Below are positions 22,639-33,074 of a stretch of 64,000 nucleotides of DNA, one piece after another (within the stretch, counting starts at the first letter, position 1; each line of letters begins with the position of its first letter). The DNA comes from Holothuria scabra (lineage: Eukaryota; Echinodermata; Holothuroidea; Aspidochirotida; Holothuriidae): NCBI GenBank assembly GCA_037179385.1, contig CM074180.1, positions 29,555,455 through 29,619,454 on the forward strand. The letters are read 5' to 3'. The notes under the pieces are model-generated. The model had not been told where the DNA came from, did no database searches, and saw only the letters and a list, made by a program, of their open reading frames with translations. The translations under genes and the position numbers were made by a program.

Positions 22639-24206
22639 CAGTGGCGTAGCCAGGGTGGGATTTTTGGGGGGCCTAGGTAACAAGTGGGGGGGGGCTGGTA
22701 CCTTCTAGGGTCAGGCACGGCAAGACTATCTAAGCGGAGCGCCACCATCGGTTGGCGCGGAGCGTACAAGAAAATTTTGGGCTTTAAACCCCTCCAGATG
22801 GCCGGAAACGGCACTTCCCATCTGTTTTAAGCTGGATGTACCCAGCCTTGAAATACGAATCTCATGTGTGCGACTTCTCAAATAATGAGAATAAAAAAAT
22901 CAATCTATGAAAAATGGTAATACATACACTTTTTAGGGCCCCCAAACTGGGCACTTCTGATCTGTGGCCTGGGCGATGAGACTAAAGGGAACCGTTATCT
23001 CCCTTTCCCTTGGGAAAAATTGTAAACTTCAGAAGGACGTAGATCGCAAATGCGGCAATATTTGAATCTAAGCGGAGCGCCACCATCAGTTGGCGCGGAG
23101 CGTACAAGAAAATTTTGGGCTTTGAAACCCCTCCAGATGACCGAAAACGGCACTTCCCACGTGTTTTAAACTGGATGCACCCAGCCGCAAATGCGGCAAT
23201 ATTTGAATGAATTTCAGCTTACCTAAAAGAGTACCTTACCCTTTAACAGGAAAACCAAAAGTAGTTGTGCCCCCTCTGAAAAACTTTCTTTGCGTTAGAT
23301 TTCCTAGATGCAAAATGGTGCAATATTTGGCAAAACTTTGAACTGATTATAGGCCTAAGTTTTGGGATTTTCCCTTTTTGGGAATATTTTTAGTTTTTGT
23401 AGAAATTTTACAAGAGACATACATACTACCAAAGAAACAATGTGCAAAATGGTGCAGTATTTGTTCAGTATTTGTAATAAAAATTAAAATACTACGAATA
23501 AAGCTCTCAAAATAATTGAACCGCAAAGCAGAAGAATGGATCATGCGGGAAACACATGAAATCCGGACCTTGTGGTCATTTTACAAATCCCCCGGACGCC
23601 AGTGCCAACTAGTAAAAAGAGGACCTGTCGAAAAAAATCAGTGGCACTTTCATGGGCAGGAGTGAGGCACGACATAGGCCTACTTGTTAAGGATGGAAGG
23701 GAAGAATTAGCCGAAGGTAGTGCCTTACCCTTACCTGCTTATGACATATTCTGTGTATGATAAAGTATAGGAATGGCCGTGTAAGAGTGGTCTCCAGTGT
23801 ACGATTGCCTTATTTTCAGTTAATCAGCCATCCGAAAGGCAGAAGGATCTTAACCTAACAAAGTCACATTAAAGTTTGTCGTCGATACTTTCATTTCATC
23901 TTCGAAGTGAAATGCAATAAACGACAGTGCAGATCACAAACGGTATCTAATTTCGTGAAAGTAGGCATTTTGAAGTTATAACTTGATTTCGTGTTTTACA
24001 CACATTCATCCATATATATATTTTTTTTTTTGATTAATTTTTACACATTTTATTTATTTACTGTTCTGAATGAAATACTTCAAAGTTTATTTCTGTTCAA
24101 ACATTTTATTTTTTTCAATTACTTTATCAGGACGCAAGAAATCTGGGGGGGGGGCTGAAGAAAATCTGGGGGCCTAGGCCCCCCCCCCCCCGTGGCTACG
24201 CCACTG
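22639..24206 (-). mobile_element. hAT-like element B, 1568 bp, exact 8-bp target duplication
   Basis: The termini CAGTGGCGTAGCCAGGG and CCCGTGGCTACGCCACTG are inverted, and both are flanked by GTTTTACG (22631-22638 and 24207-24214), an exact 8-bp duplication as expected of hAT transposition. It is the same family as A in the opposite orientation. B carries the GCGGAGCG module twice (22732-22766 and 23070-23104). The second copy lies in an extra block bounded by repeats of GCGGCAATATTTGAAT (near 23052 and 23183) that A does not have. No frame encodes a recognisable transposase; an autonomous relative must have moved it. Confidence 0.9.
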
Positions 24207-24214
24207 GTTTTACG

Positions 24215-25490
24215 TCTCCACTGATAGCGTTCTGGCTTAATCTAGCGACACTCATGACCTTTTCCAAGTTGTGGGAGATTATTTAATCAGAAGAAAAAAT
24301 GTGGGCCTAAGAAATTTTGGCGTAGGTGATATATATTATTCAAGTTCCGATGCTGTAAAGTGTGCAATCACTCAGTATAAACGTAGTTTTATTGCAAACT
24401 TGACCAATTATTAATTGCTTTCATCGCAGGTAGGGGAGTGGTCCCAATCATTTTGGGGGTTTGATGTACAATAAAACATGTACCCGTGATGACTGCAGTA
24501 GACTAGTGTCGTCGAGTGACAGAGTGGTCTATTCCAGCCGCTGTGTATCCATGTGTTTCACATGTGCACTTGATCAAACCCCGCTTGATGTACGTGGGTC
24601 TTCTCCGGCTACCCCACCTTTCCTCCCACTTGGCATAGGCTTGCCACTAAAATCGGTTGCCCGGCCGACGAAGTCGGTTGCGAGGCGTACTAAAGCACCT
24701 TCGGGTGGACCAGTTAACTAGTCGACTTTGCAGTTTGACTGCGGGAGACAATGACGTAGTTTCACGGGTAATCCTAATCTAGTTAGTCCCTGAAACTGTC
24801 AGAAAAGTGATCGCAGAAACAGCACATCGATTGGGAGTCAGTGTGACTGATAATCGAATGTGAAATACATTGTCAGTTTGTCGTAAAATGTAAAGGGGAG
24901 AATACAGAATCCCACAAAAAGTCGGGGCCAAATCCGTAAGCCCGTGGGTTGAGTTCGCAACAACCAACGTCAAATGTGCTGAGCCCCGATGAAGCGGTTG
25001 TGGGGTAAAATGTGAAATGTAGAAACATGGATGGTATTTACTGCAATCTGGATATAAGCAGAATGCGGTATCTTGAGGATACGCTGCCGTCTGCAAATTC
25101 CCTCTGGATCAGCGCCTACGTGTCTTTTTTTATAATAAGATATGTATTGTTTGTGTTATAGATCTTCGAACTTTTCGTACAGAGGCCCACCTAGTACAAT
25201 CTTAGTGGGATGTTTTCAACACCTCTTTTCCTTTCATGGGAATTTGTTAATTACATATAAAAAAGCATGTCACATGGACTTTTTAAATGGTATTGATGGT
25301 GCAATAAATCATGGGAGGTACTAAATTATTAACAGGAAGGTTAAGGGGTCTCATTTCGTCTTCAAAAGAAAAGTAGCATACCTGTTAGCCGTACCACCTG
25401 CAGGAACAAAGCACTCAAACAAAAGCCAAAAACCCCAAACAAAGAAGCACACACACACACAAAACTAAAATAAAATAAAGCAAATAAATG
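24215..25490. other. Unrecognised sequence, one possible hAT-like end
   Basis: Frames of 86 codons (24461-24721, +) and 105 codons (24779-25096, minus) have no recognisable motif. Near 25493-25535 the string GCGGCTCGCCATAGGG, then CACGGGGGCACTTGCCCCC, resembles a hAT-like terminus, but no partner end was located. Confidence 0.4.
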
Positions 25491-25731
25491 CATTAGCGGC
25501 TCGCCATAGGGACACGGGGGCACTTGCCCCCAAACATTTCCAAAGCATGATCTTCAATTTTCCAAAAATAACGTTATTCGATATGACATGAATAAAAAGT
25601 AGCCTTTTTCTTAATCTTGGCAAAGTATCTAAGCCTTCTCTCTCACACAAATGTCATATATTATTTATAAAGTATAAACTAATGCGTAATTGTCAAGGAT
25701 ATAGTTCGTAATTGTACCAAATTTTTAGCCC

Positions 25732-25853
25732 AGTGACGGCCGTCCAGAGGGTTGATAGCGCTACCAGCACCAATACCAGTACTGATTCAGTACTTTTATT
25801 GGTGCTGGTAGCGCTACCAATGCTTCTGTGTGGCCGGTTCATGGTTTACAGGC
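25732..25853. mobile_element. Small fold-back with a perfect 20-bp stem
   Basis: The arm 25756-25775 (TAGCGCTACCAGCACCAATA) is exactly complementary to 25797-25816. The 21-base loop holds a second dyad, AGTACTGA/TCAGTACT, around one base. Outside the perfect stem the pairing continues imperfectly (GACGGCCGTCCAGAGGG against CCGGCCACACAGAAGC in reverse), giving arms of about 50 bp. The outer left end reads CAGTGACGGCC, close to hAT-like ends. Confidence 0.85.
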
Positions 25854-25937
25854 TCATTCGACCACTGGTCATATGAGTTAATATCATTCGAAAAGTTATG
25901 ATTTCAATTTATTTCCAACGGTGTGCAGCTCCTTGAA

Positions 25938-26432
25938 GAGGAATATATTGTAGGCATAGCTTACTGGGGAAATTTTTACTCATTTCTCATGTTTGGTTCT
26001 CGAGATATTAGAATTGAAGTTGACATATTTTCTACAAAGAGTGAACTTGCAACAAGTAGACGTGATGTCATGCATTCATATTGATGAAAATGTGTAGTTG
26101 TTTTTCTCTAACATTTAACACCATATTTATACAATTTAACTGTGATATGTTGTAACCATAAGTGCATCCTGAGCAATGGAAGTTTAAAAACTTAATTTGC
26201 CTTAAGGGCAAGATAGCATCCCTAATCAATTCAAGATCAAACAGCAGGATCAAAAATAAATAAAAAACAAAACAAAACATTGATCATCAATATGAATACA
26301 TGACATAGCACCTGCTTGGTTTAAGTTTAACTTTTGTAGAAAATGTGTCAACTTCAGTTGCTAATATCTCGAGAACCGAACATGAGAAATGACTGAAAAC
26401 TTCACCAGAATCTTAGAATATGTTCGTCTTTA
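25938..26432. repeat. Inverted repeat, arms of about 155 bp
   Basis: The left arm (CTCATTTCTCATGTTTGG, TTCTCGAGATATTAGAATTG, AAGTTGACATATTTTCTACA, ATTCATATTGATGA; to about 26098) pairs with 26278-26432 in reverse (GTCATTTCTCATGTTCGG, TTCTCGAGATATTAGCAACT, AAGTTGACACATTTTCTACA, ATTCATATTGATGA). The spacer is about 180 bp. The arms are diverged but plainly homologous. It is a fold-back element or a local inverted duplication, and could give rise to hairpin RNA if transcribed. Confidence 0.8.
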
Positions 26433-26639
26433 ACATATTAAATAAAAATTTGGTTATGGTCTATTCTTTTTAATGGAGATTTTACTTTGCGACAAATAAA
26501 TGATAAAATGTCACATAGTCCTGTAAAGGAGTCAGTACATTTTATCTGGTAATTTTCTAATCATTTTGCGATTTGATTTTCATTTTATTAAAATGAAGAC
26601 TTATTGCAAAGGAAAGTTCAAAATAACTACTGCTTAAAT

Positions 26640-26891
26640 TCTACTTACAAGCCTGGCAAATGCAATTGCCGGCTATCCGAAAGGTCGCGATTTTTCAAAA
26701 TTTTCTGTACGCTCCGCGCCAACCGATGGTGGTGCTCCGCTTAGTCTTTCAGGGCCAGTCACCACTTCTCATGACCCTCCCGCCCCCCTCATAAAAATAT
26801 ATTTTTGCACGACATCCCCTGATACTATTTGAGACATCTTGGTCTCAAGTTGAGTTTGTCCCCCAAACAAATTTCCTTATATCCGCCCTTG
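26640..26891 (-). mobile_element. hAT-like fragment with the GCGGAGCG module
   Basis: The module is at 26709-26742 on the minus strand (TACGCTCCGCGCCAACC, GATGG, TGGTGCTCCGCTTAG). It is followed by a C-rich stretch and ends at ATCCGCCCTTG (26881-26891), the same terminus as the right end of the 17091-19384 element. The left end was not found and no duplication of the adjacent AAGAACTG was seen. It links the module to a second type of terminus. Confidence 0.6.
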
Positions 26892-27680
26892 AAGAACTGC
26901 AACCTCATAACAAAAGCAAATATATTCTTCAAGTGCAATTTGAAAGACAAGACGAAAGAAAACCACGTGTTGAAGTTGCAGCTTCCCGACAATGTGCGTA
27001 CTAACGAAAAACATGGACGGAAGAATCGGCGACAATTTTATTGGCCGGGATAAGCTTCTGCTATTCAGTATGATCTACCCTTTGGCTTTCGTCGATTTTA
27101 TAAACTAGTTCTCTGAATAAACGTACTTCAAATGATTAGAGTCAATCGCTTGAAGTCATTCCAAATCGCAGTTTTCATTTCGTACCATTTTTGCCCTGTC
27201 GAGGAAGGAAGACGGAATCTTAATAATAAATTGGTTTTGTGGGGACACACTCCCCATACTACAGTACGGACACCGAGTCCAGCACGGTCACTAACCAATT
27301 GGTTTTGTTGAAACTGTTTGTTCTCTGCTTGGCGGAAAACGTTAAGTGCAGATTCGTCTCAAAATAATTAACTATTGGCTGTCGCCTCACAAAGCAGCCA
27401 TATCATGCTCGCATTTTATTGAGGGGCTGGTTTGAGTCGAAGGAAGGTTATTCCAATCTGCGCTGTTTGAAAAAACAGACTGATATTCATATATTGAGGA
27501 TTGTAAAAGCCTCTAAACATGCATAAGCAAATTTCCGGAAGTTACCTCATCGGTCTTGTAAGTAAGAGTTGAAACTTTCTCTTGAAGGAAAGAATTAAAA
27601 CTTCAGCAACCTGTTTTCTGTTTACTTCTGAAACTGATAACGATTAAGACATTTTTTAGAACGAACAAAAGATTGTAGTT
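26892..27680. other. Unrecognised sequence
   Basis: A SINE-like phrase, CCAATTGGTTTTGTTGAAAC, at 27296-27315 may be a remnant. Nothing else is recognised. Confidence 0.35.
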
Positions 27681-27685
27681 GAAAA

Positions 27686-27830
27686 TAGCCCTTTTTCTAA
27701 TAGTGGCCCACTGGCTAGTTTTCTCTTCTCTAATGCTTGTATCGAGTAACGGTGCAAAGGCTAGATGTTCCATTTTTAAAGTCTTTGGTATAACCCGGCT
27801 GGGAGTCAAACTTCAGACCTTTCGGCATAT
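27686..27830 (-). mobile_element. tRNA-derived SINE, minus strand
   Basis: On the minus strand it has a B-box-like GTTTGACTCCC, then GGGTTATACCAAAGACTTTA, AAAATGGAAC, a diverged middle, CTAGCCAGTGGGCCAC and GAAAAAGGGC. The intact GACTTTAAAAATGG shows the TTAA that was used as insertion target in the copy at 9225-9985. Confidence 0.75.
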
Positions 27831-27885
27831 CTACCATACCGGTAGATATTCAAGGAGAAAAATGTTTTCTTTCCAATTCTTCTAA

Positions 27886-28555
27886 TATAATATAAACAAA
27901 GAAATATTGCACTAGCGCAATGCAGAAAATGTGATGTGTAATCCCGCAGACAAACAAACACGCTCTCTAATCATAATTGAAGTTCCAGAGTACGATAAAG
28001 CTATGAGGCACAGATGAAACGAAGTCGATCATCTATGCTTGAAGAAAAAAAACTACACCGTGCCAACATAGTCACTGCTCTTGCACAATTCCTCCCCCTT
28101 TTTTCTATAATTCGGCATTGCTGTACATCGTGTGTGTAACCCTCGTCTGGGTAGAATAGGCCGCTGTCTCCCATCCTTCTATGTTTCAAAACGTTCCACT
28201 GTTACTGAAAGTAAAGTTCTAATGTTGGATAGCACATCGGTCGTTCTAAATTTGCTAGATATGCACTCTAAGAAATTCCCCATATAATATAAACAAAGAA
28301 AGATTACACTAGCACAATGCAGAAAATGTGATGTGTAATCCCACAGACAAACAAACACGCTTTCTGATCAGAATTAAAGTTCAACATTGCAGTGCATCGT
28401 GTGTGTAACCCTTGTCTGGGTAGGATAGGCTACTGTCTCCCATCCTTCCATATTTCAAGCCTTTCCACTGTCACTGAAAGTAAAGTTCTAATGTGGAGTA
28501 GTATATCGGTCGTCCTAAATTTGCTAGATATGCACTCTTACAAATTTCCCCCATT
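27886..28555 (+). repeat. Local tandem duplication, unit about 397 bp
   Basis: Unit 1 (27886-28282) and unit 2 (28283-28555) share ATAATATAAACAAAGAA, AATGCAGAAAATGTGATGTG, TAATCCC, CAGACAAACAAACACGC, CATCGTGTGTGTAACCC, CTGTCTCCCATCCTTC, GAAAGTAAAGTTCTAATGT and TTTGCTAGATATGCACTCT. The offset is 397 bp in the first part and 270 bp in the second, so unit 2 lacks about 127 bp from the middle. Identity by eye is high, which suggests a fairly recent event. No coding frame spans either unit. Confidence 0.9.
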
Positions 28556-28572
28556 ATGGCTCTCGGGTAGAT

Positions 28573-28598
28573 CCAGGGAGTTGCTAGCAACTCCCTGG
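28573..28598. other. Perfect 26-bp palindrome
   Basis: 13 bases, CCAGGGAGTTGCT, are followed at once by their exact reverse complement, with no loop. The flanks TAGAT at the left and TAGATCTA at the right extend the dyad with a small gap. It lies 18 bp after the tandem duplication. Confidence 0.9.
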
Positions 28599-28599
28599 T

Positions 28600-30510
28600 A
28601 GATCTATGGATATTTTGAATATATACTATTACAAGCGCAAGACAAAATGAGGAGTTCTTATCTCTCCCTAAAAGTAACAAATAAGTAGTAGAAAATATTG
28701 CCATAAGTAAGACCGCATTCAGGTTTCTTACATTTCTTTTACGTACCGGTACCACGTGTACACCTACGGTATCCGAGTATAGACGCGTAGAGGTCCGTCA
28801 GTTTTCCGTTTTTTCGTTTTTCTCGACACCGTTTTGGGGATGGTCTGATCCATCTGATCCAGAAAAGGGTCAATAGAATCGTGGTTCTTGAAATTATCCG
28901 GTGGCCCAGACTATCCACCTGCAATTCCGCTGTTTTTTACCAGTTTATTTATCACATTCATTAATAAGCTAGTTCGGTAATTCGTTGCCGCATGGATTTG
29001 TGGGGCCATGAGTGTGGGATATACAAACCGAGCTCAGCACGTAGCGTACAGCGTTCCCTTGTTTTCGTCAGTATGCGCATACAAAACTATCTTAGTGTCA
29101 AGCAAATTCGAACAGAAATAGGGTCTCAGTGCTACTTTACGGCAGATTAAAATGCAATCTTTTACACCAAAAAGACAAATTAGACACAATTCACTGCACC
29201 AAACCACACGTGAGGTCCCTCCTTATAATATGGATGAATTAAGAAAGAATGATTTCATCAAATTTTTATGAAACTCAAATTTTGGAATAGGTGCTGTACG
29301 GGTGAGGGATTGGTTTGTTTATTCCGACGATTGGATGATGTGCGCTTGGATGATGTGCGCTTGTACATATATCCACCAAAAGGAATTACAGAACTGGCTT
29401 GTAGGTTTTATATCAAAGGAAGTCTCTGCATTCAGTAATATATTGTATAAATAAATTAGAGCGTTTACTGCCTACCAAGCTGGGCCGTAAAACTCCTTAC
29501 TAAATAATCTACCTACTTCAAGGAAGTAACCGACACTGAGGAAAAACGAGCAGTGACAGTCTGACGGGCGACTGCCTGTCCATCAGATTTCATCAGATTT
29601 CATCAGATAACATATGGAGGGCGCTGAATTCAAATCATTTTAGTTTTGATGGATAAAGCGAGAAAATATAACCTTAGCCGGACACGTTATATGTTTGATC
29701 GCAAGGGAAGATTACCGCACAGTTGAGTTGTTTCCCTTTGATTATTGTACAATTGAACTCCAGACTGTGCGCATAATACTGAACTCATAACCCTCTTCTT
29801 GTTAACCACCAAAAATGCCAAAGTGGTATTTAAATTTTGTATGTGGGTTCCAATTTTTGACTTTTCGTGTTTCAGCTTTTAACATTAGGCCTACATATAA
29901 ATATCTTTTATTCATTCAAAAATGAATAAAAAAAATTCCATCAAAAGTCTTCTTAATAAGGAACTTTAAATGGTTTTGGCGTCAGAGTTGAGTGTGCAGT
30001 CGAAAGGCCAATCAAGGAAACCAGACTCCAGTTATAGACTTTGCCTCTTTGTCCGGGAATTTAGTCCGCATTTAGTGTCATGAAAATGGGTTTTAATTCG
30101 CATTCTTGAAAAGACCCGAAGACAGTATGAATTTGAATATAATCGTTGCATTGTATATCTTTTAAGCTTTAGATTTTATTTCCTGTACAATTAGGGGAAC
30201 GCACCTTCATAACATATGTTAATGTACTATGGTCAGTCAGACGTGGAAGTAGCACTACATGTTTTTTTAGTTACAGATTAAAAGGGATAGTCTTTAATCG
30301 GAAATTATATGTGCACTAGTTTTAAGATAATCACTACCCCTATAGCCCGCATAACCTTCATAGGTAAAATAAGCACAGATCGTTATAGTCACACTTGATA
30401 CATTCCTAATGAAAAATTTCCTTAATTTTGAAATTGCACTAGAAAAGGATTACTTCTGTGCATACGTTTATATATTGCAAGACTTGAGACACTTTTTACT
30501 TTTAAAAATA
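28600..30510. other. Unrecognised sequence with two tiny tandem repeats
   Basis: Two exact 15-bp copies of TTGGATGATGTGCGC lie at 29331-29360, and CATCAGATTT is repeated 2.7 times at 29581-29607. A SINE-like phrase, AGCTGGGCCGTAAAACTCC, is near 29479. No gene is recognised. Confidence 0.45.
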
Positions 30511-30514
30511 AAAA

Positions 30515-30725
30515 GTGAGATTTCCCTCATTGGAAGAGTGAAAATAAAAAATTTCAGGCCCCAAAAGAGCGAAAAATCACTCCAAAAGAGCGATGTTTAA
30601 CTCTTGGTAAAGTGCCTAAAGGGATCACTCTAAAAAAAGAGTGATCCCTGAAGGCATTTCGCTTAAAAGTGTATTTCTACTCCTTTTGGAGTGAATTTCT
30701 CTCTTTATGGAGTGAATTTCACAAT
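30515..30725. mobile_element. Fold-back element built of GAGTG/CACTC repeats
   Basis: The core hairpin has perfect 12-bp arms, AGGGATCACTCT (30620-30631) and AGAGTGATCCCT (30638-30649), round an A6 loop. Outside it, AAGTGCCTAA pairs imperfectly with AAGGCATTT, and the left CACTCCAAAAGAGCG blocks pair with the right TTTTGGAGTGAA blocks. The whole is a decaying long hairpin made of reiterated CACTCC/GGAGTG motifs. A related but poorer copy lies at 39330-39515. Confidence 0.75.
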
Positions 30726-30729
30726 CCTT

Positions 30730-32815
30730 GGATCTCAGTTAACTTAATGAACTGACTAGCTACCGTATCTTCTATTTCTGAGTTAAATATGGTGGAAATT
30801 TTTCAAATAACTAAATATAAACGTATACTTTCAAAGTAAGTCCCGCCACGCACCTAGAAGTTTTATCATGACCATAAGAGTTGTGTTAAACACACTCTTT
30901 ACATATAATACACTTGTCTAGATGAATCCCTCTCTACAGGTCGCAAATTTGAACGGTGTTAACACATTGTAATCATGAAAATATCTTTCAGCTAACTTTA
31001 GATACGGTACATTAGCCTCATTAGGTGTCGACACTGTACGTAACAGGCTGTCAATGTCTGTTTTGCTCTTCCGAACGGACACTGGTAGTAACTAACTACC
31101 AACCAAATTCTTCAATTTAATCACGTGACACTTTCAAAATCTAACGTCTAATTCATCTTTTAACTATTTTGACCAAGGTTTATGAATTTTGTTTTTCCTT
31201 TGTTCTTCTTAGCTGCTAACTCACTACATTTTCGTTATGGTATCGTATCTTTTATGTTAAAGGACTTTTTCATTTTGGAAGATGTTACGTTTTTGATCTT
31301 TTTAAATTAAAATCATGAAGTACCCCTCTGCATTAAAGTCCCTAGGATAAAAACTAATGCAGTCCACTGACGCATGGTAGTTGTTCATTGCATCATAAAA
31401 TTTGGTTAAAAACATATCCCCAATGGCAAAATCATCCCTCTAAAATGGAACTATCGTCTACTCTACTCAAGTTAAAGAGGGCGCTTTCGCCCTATATAGA
31501 CTCCATGAGTTATACGTTCCCCTATACTGGTGATTACTGTACCGTAAGCCACGCGACTATCTTTCCATTCGTCGTGTCACGCAATTGGTGACTGCTGTTT
31601 GATTGAAATGTACAAATTCTGTATGATTAATTAGCCAATGATTTGTGCAGGTCGTACGCGACAAGCAGAACCTGGATAATTCCTTTGAACATTAACGTCG
31701 GTTTTTTAATTTGTAACGTTATTGGATGGGGAACATCAAATCCGTACGGGTCTGACCAAAACAATTCCTTCACTACCGCCCATATGTCGCGCGACGTGCG
31801 GATGATTGTCTGTAGACTAGTTGTCATGCAGTAGACTAGCTTGCGTAGCGCCTCTGTGGCTTCAGCCCCCTTTAGGCTGCCGCCCCTCAGATTTATTTAT
31901 TTTTTTTATTTTTTTCGGAGCGATGAGCTGTACGAAAAAATCCGTCCGCCACGCGGGCTAGCAGTAGACGGACTATATAACCACCTGGCCTAGTAATTAC
32001 TCCAAACTTGACCCACCTTTCTCAAATAATTGGTGGATCTTTATCTTTTAATTGCCACTCTTTCGAATGACGGTAACTCATCCCTGTTGTTAGCCAAATA
32101 TTAGTTTCTAGTTTCCCTCTTCTTCTCTCTCATTGCCAAATTAAAGGGAGTCGCGCCCCTACTCTGATACCTTTTAATGCAGATGTAAATCTGCCGTACT
32201 GTAATATTAACTTAATGTTCTCTGAGTCACTTCCCTTCGGTCGTAACATGATAAACCAATAGTACAATGACCCCTGATCCATTTCCAATTCGGCTTACTC
32301 ACAGCAGAACAACTCTGCGCACAACTACTGCTGCCCTTGTGTGCACGTCAGTTACTACCGTTGCACGTGACCAAATCTACACTTCAAGAGCAGACATATA
32401 GGGCGTTAACGGTACCATTGTTTGTGTATGTCGGGCCCCGAACTCTCATCGACGATCAGGATGTTTCTCCCTGGCGCTATCAAGTAGCACTTCAATCTCT
32501 CTACAATCAAGGTTTTATTGCTCTCTGCGATTGGTTTGATTCCGTGCTTGAAAAAAAGTCATTGTTGGAACTTACTTTAAGTGAGCTGGGAGTGGCGAGA
32601 AAGATCACAATTAATGTGCTAATGTCTCTTTAAGGTAGGAAGTTTACATAATTAGTGCTCGTGAGCATCGCTTGCTTCCTACAATACAAACCAAAAAAAT
32701 ATGACTGGTTCTTCCGTTGGTTTCTACATCAAATGGATGAAAGTTTTCACTCGTTCTTAATTCGAAAATATGATGCAAATTGTCGGATAATGAATGATTT
32801 CGACCGTATGTCACC
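30730..32815. other. Mostly unrecognised sequence
   Basis: Near 31848-31895, CTCTGTGGCTTCAGCCCCC followed by CCCCTCAGATTTA resembles the inner left end of element A and is probably a fragment. A 98-codon frame at 32337-32633 (+) has a moderately protein-like composition (PLFVYVGPRTL, SLYNQGFIALCDWFDS) but matches no family I know and has no supporting context. Confidence 0.4.
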
Positions 32816-32819
32816 TTAA

Positions 32820-33070
32820 TATATGCATAATAGAGCGGTGGTGGCAGACACGAGGGTTTGGGGCTCGGCCTCATGAAAATTGGAGGATAATTGTTTGTTT
32901 AGCCCTCAATATTTGCAAATTGCAACTTCACGGTGTAAGTACATGCAGCTTAGAAAAGTCGGGAAGTGCCGTTTTTGACAAGCTTGGGGTTTGTAAAGTC
33001 AAACATTTACTTGTATACGCTCTCTCCGCTTAGATAGACTTTCTGGCAACCCCCTTTCATTATTTTTCGG
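32820..33070 (+). mobile_element. hAT-like fragment, module partly deleted
   Basis: TACATGCAGCTTAGAAAAGT, CGGGAAGTGCCGTTTTTGAC, GGGTTTGTAAAGTC and CTCCGCTTAGATAGACTTTC follow element A (TACATCCAGCTTAAAACACG, TGGGAAGTGCCGTTTCC, GGGTTTGTAAATCC, CTCCGCTTAGATAGTCTTTC) in the same order. The core of the GCGGAGCG module is missing between GTATACGCTC and TCTCCGCTTAG. Termini are not recognised. Confidence 0.6.
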
Positions 33071-33074
33071 TTCC

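Noticed and set aside
32337..32633. 98-codon frame with somewhat protein-like composition
   Set aside because: Could be an old exon or transposon piece but matches no family I can name; a translated search would decide.
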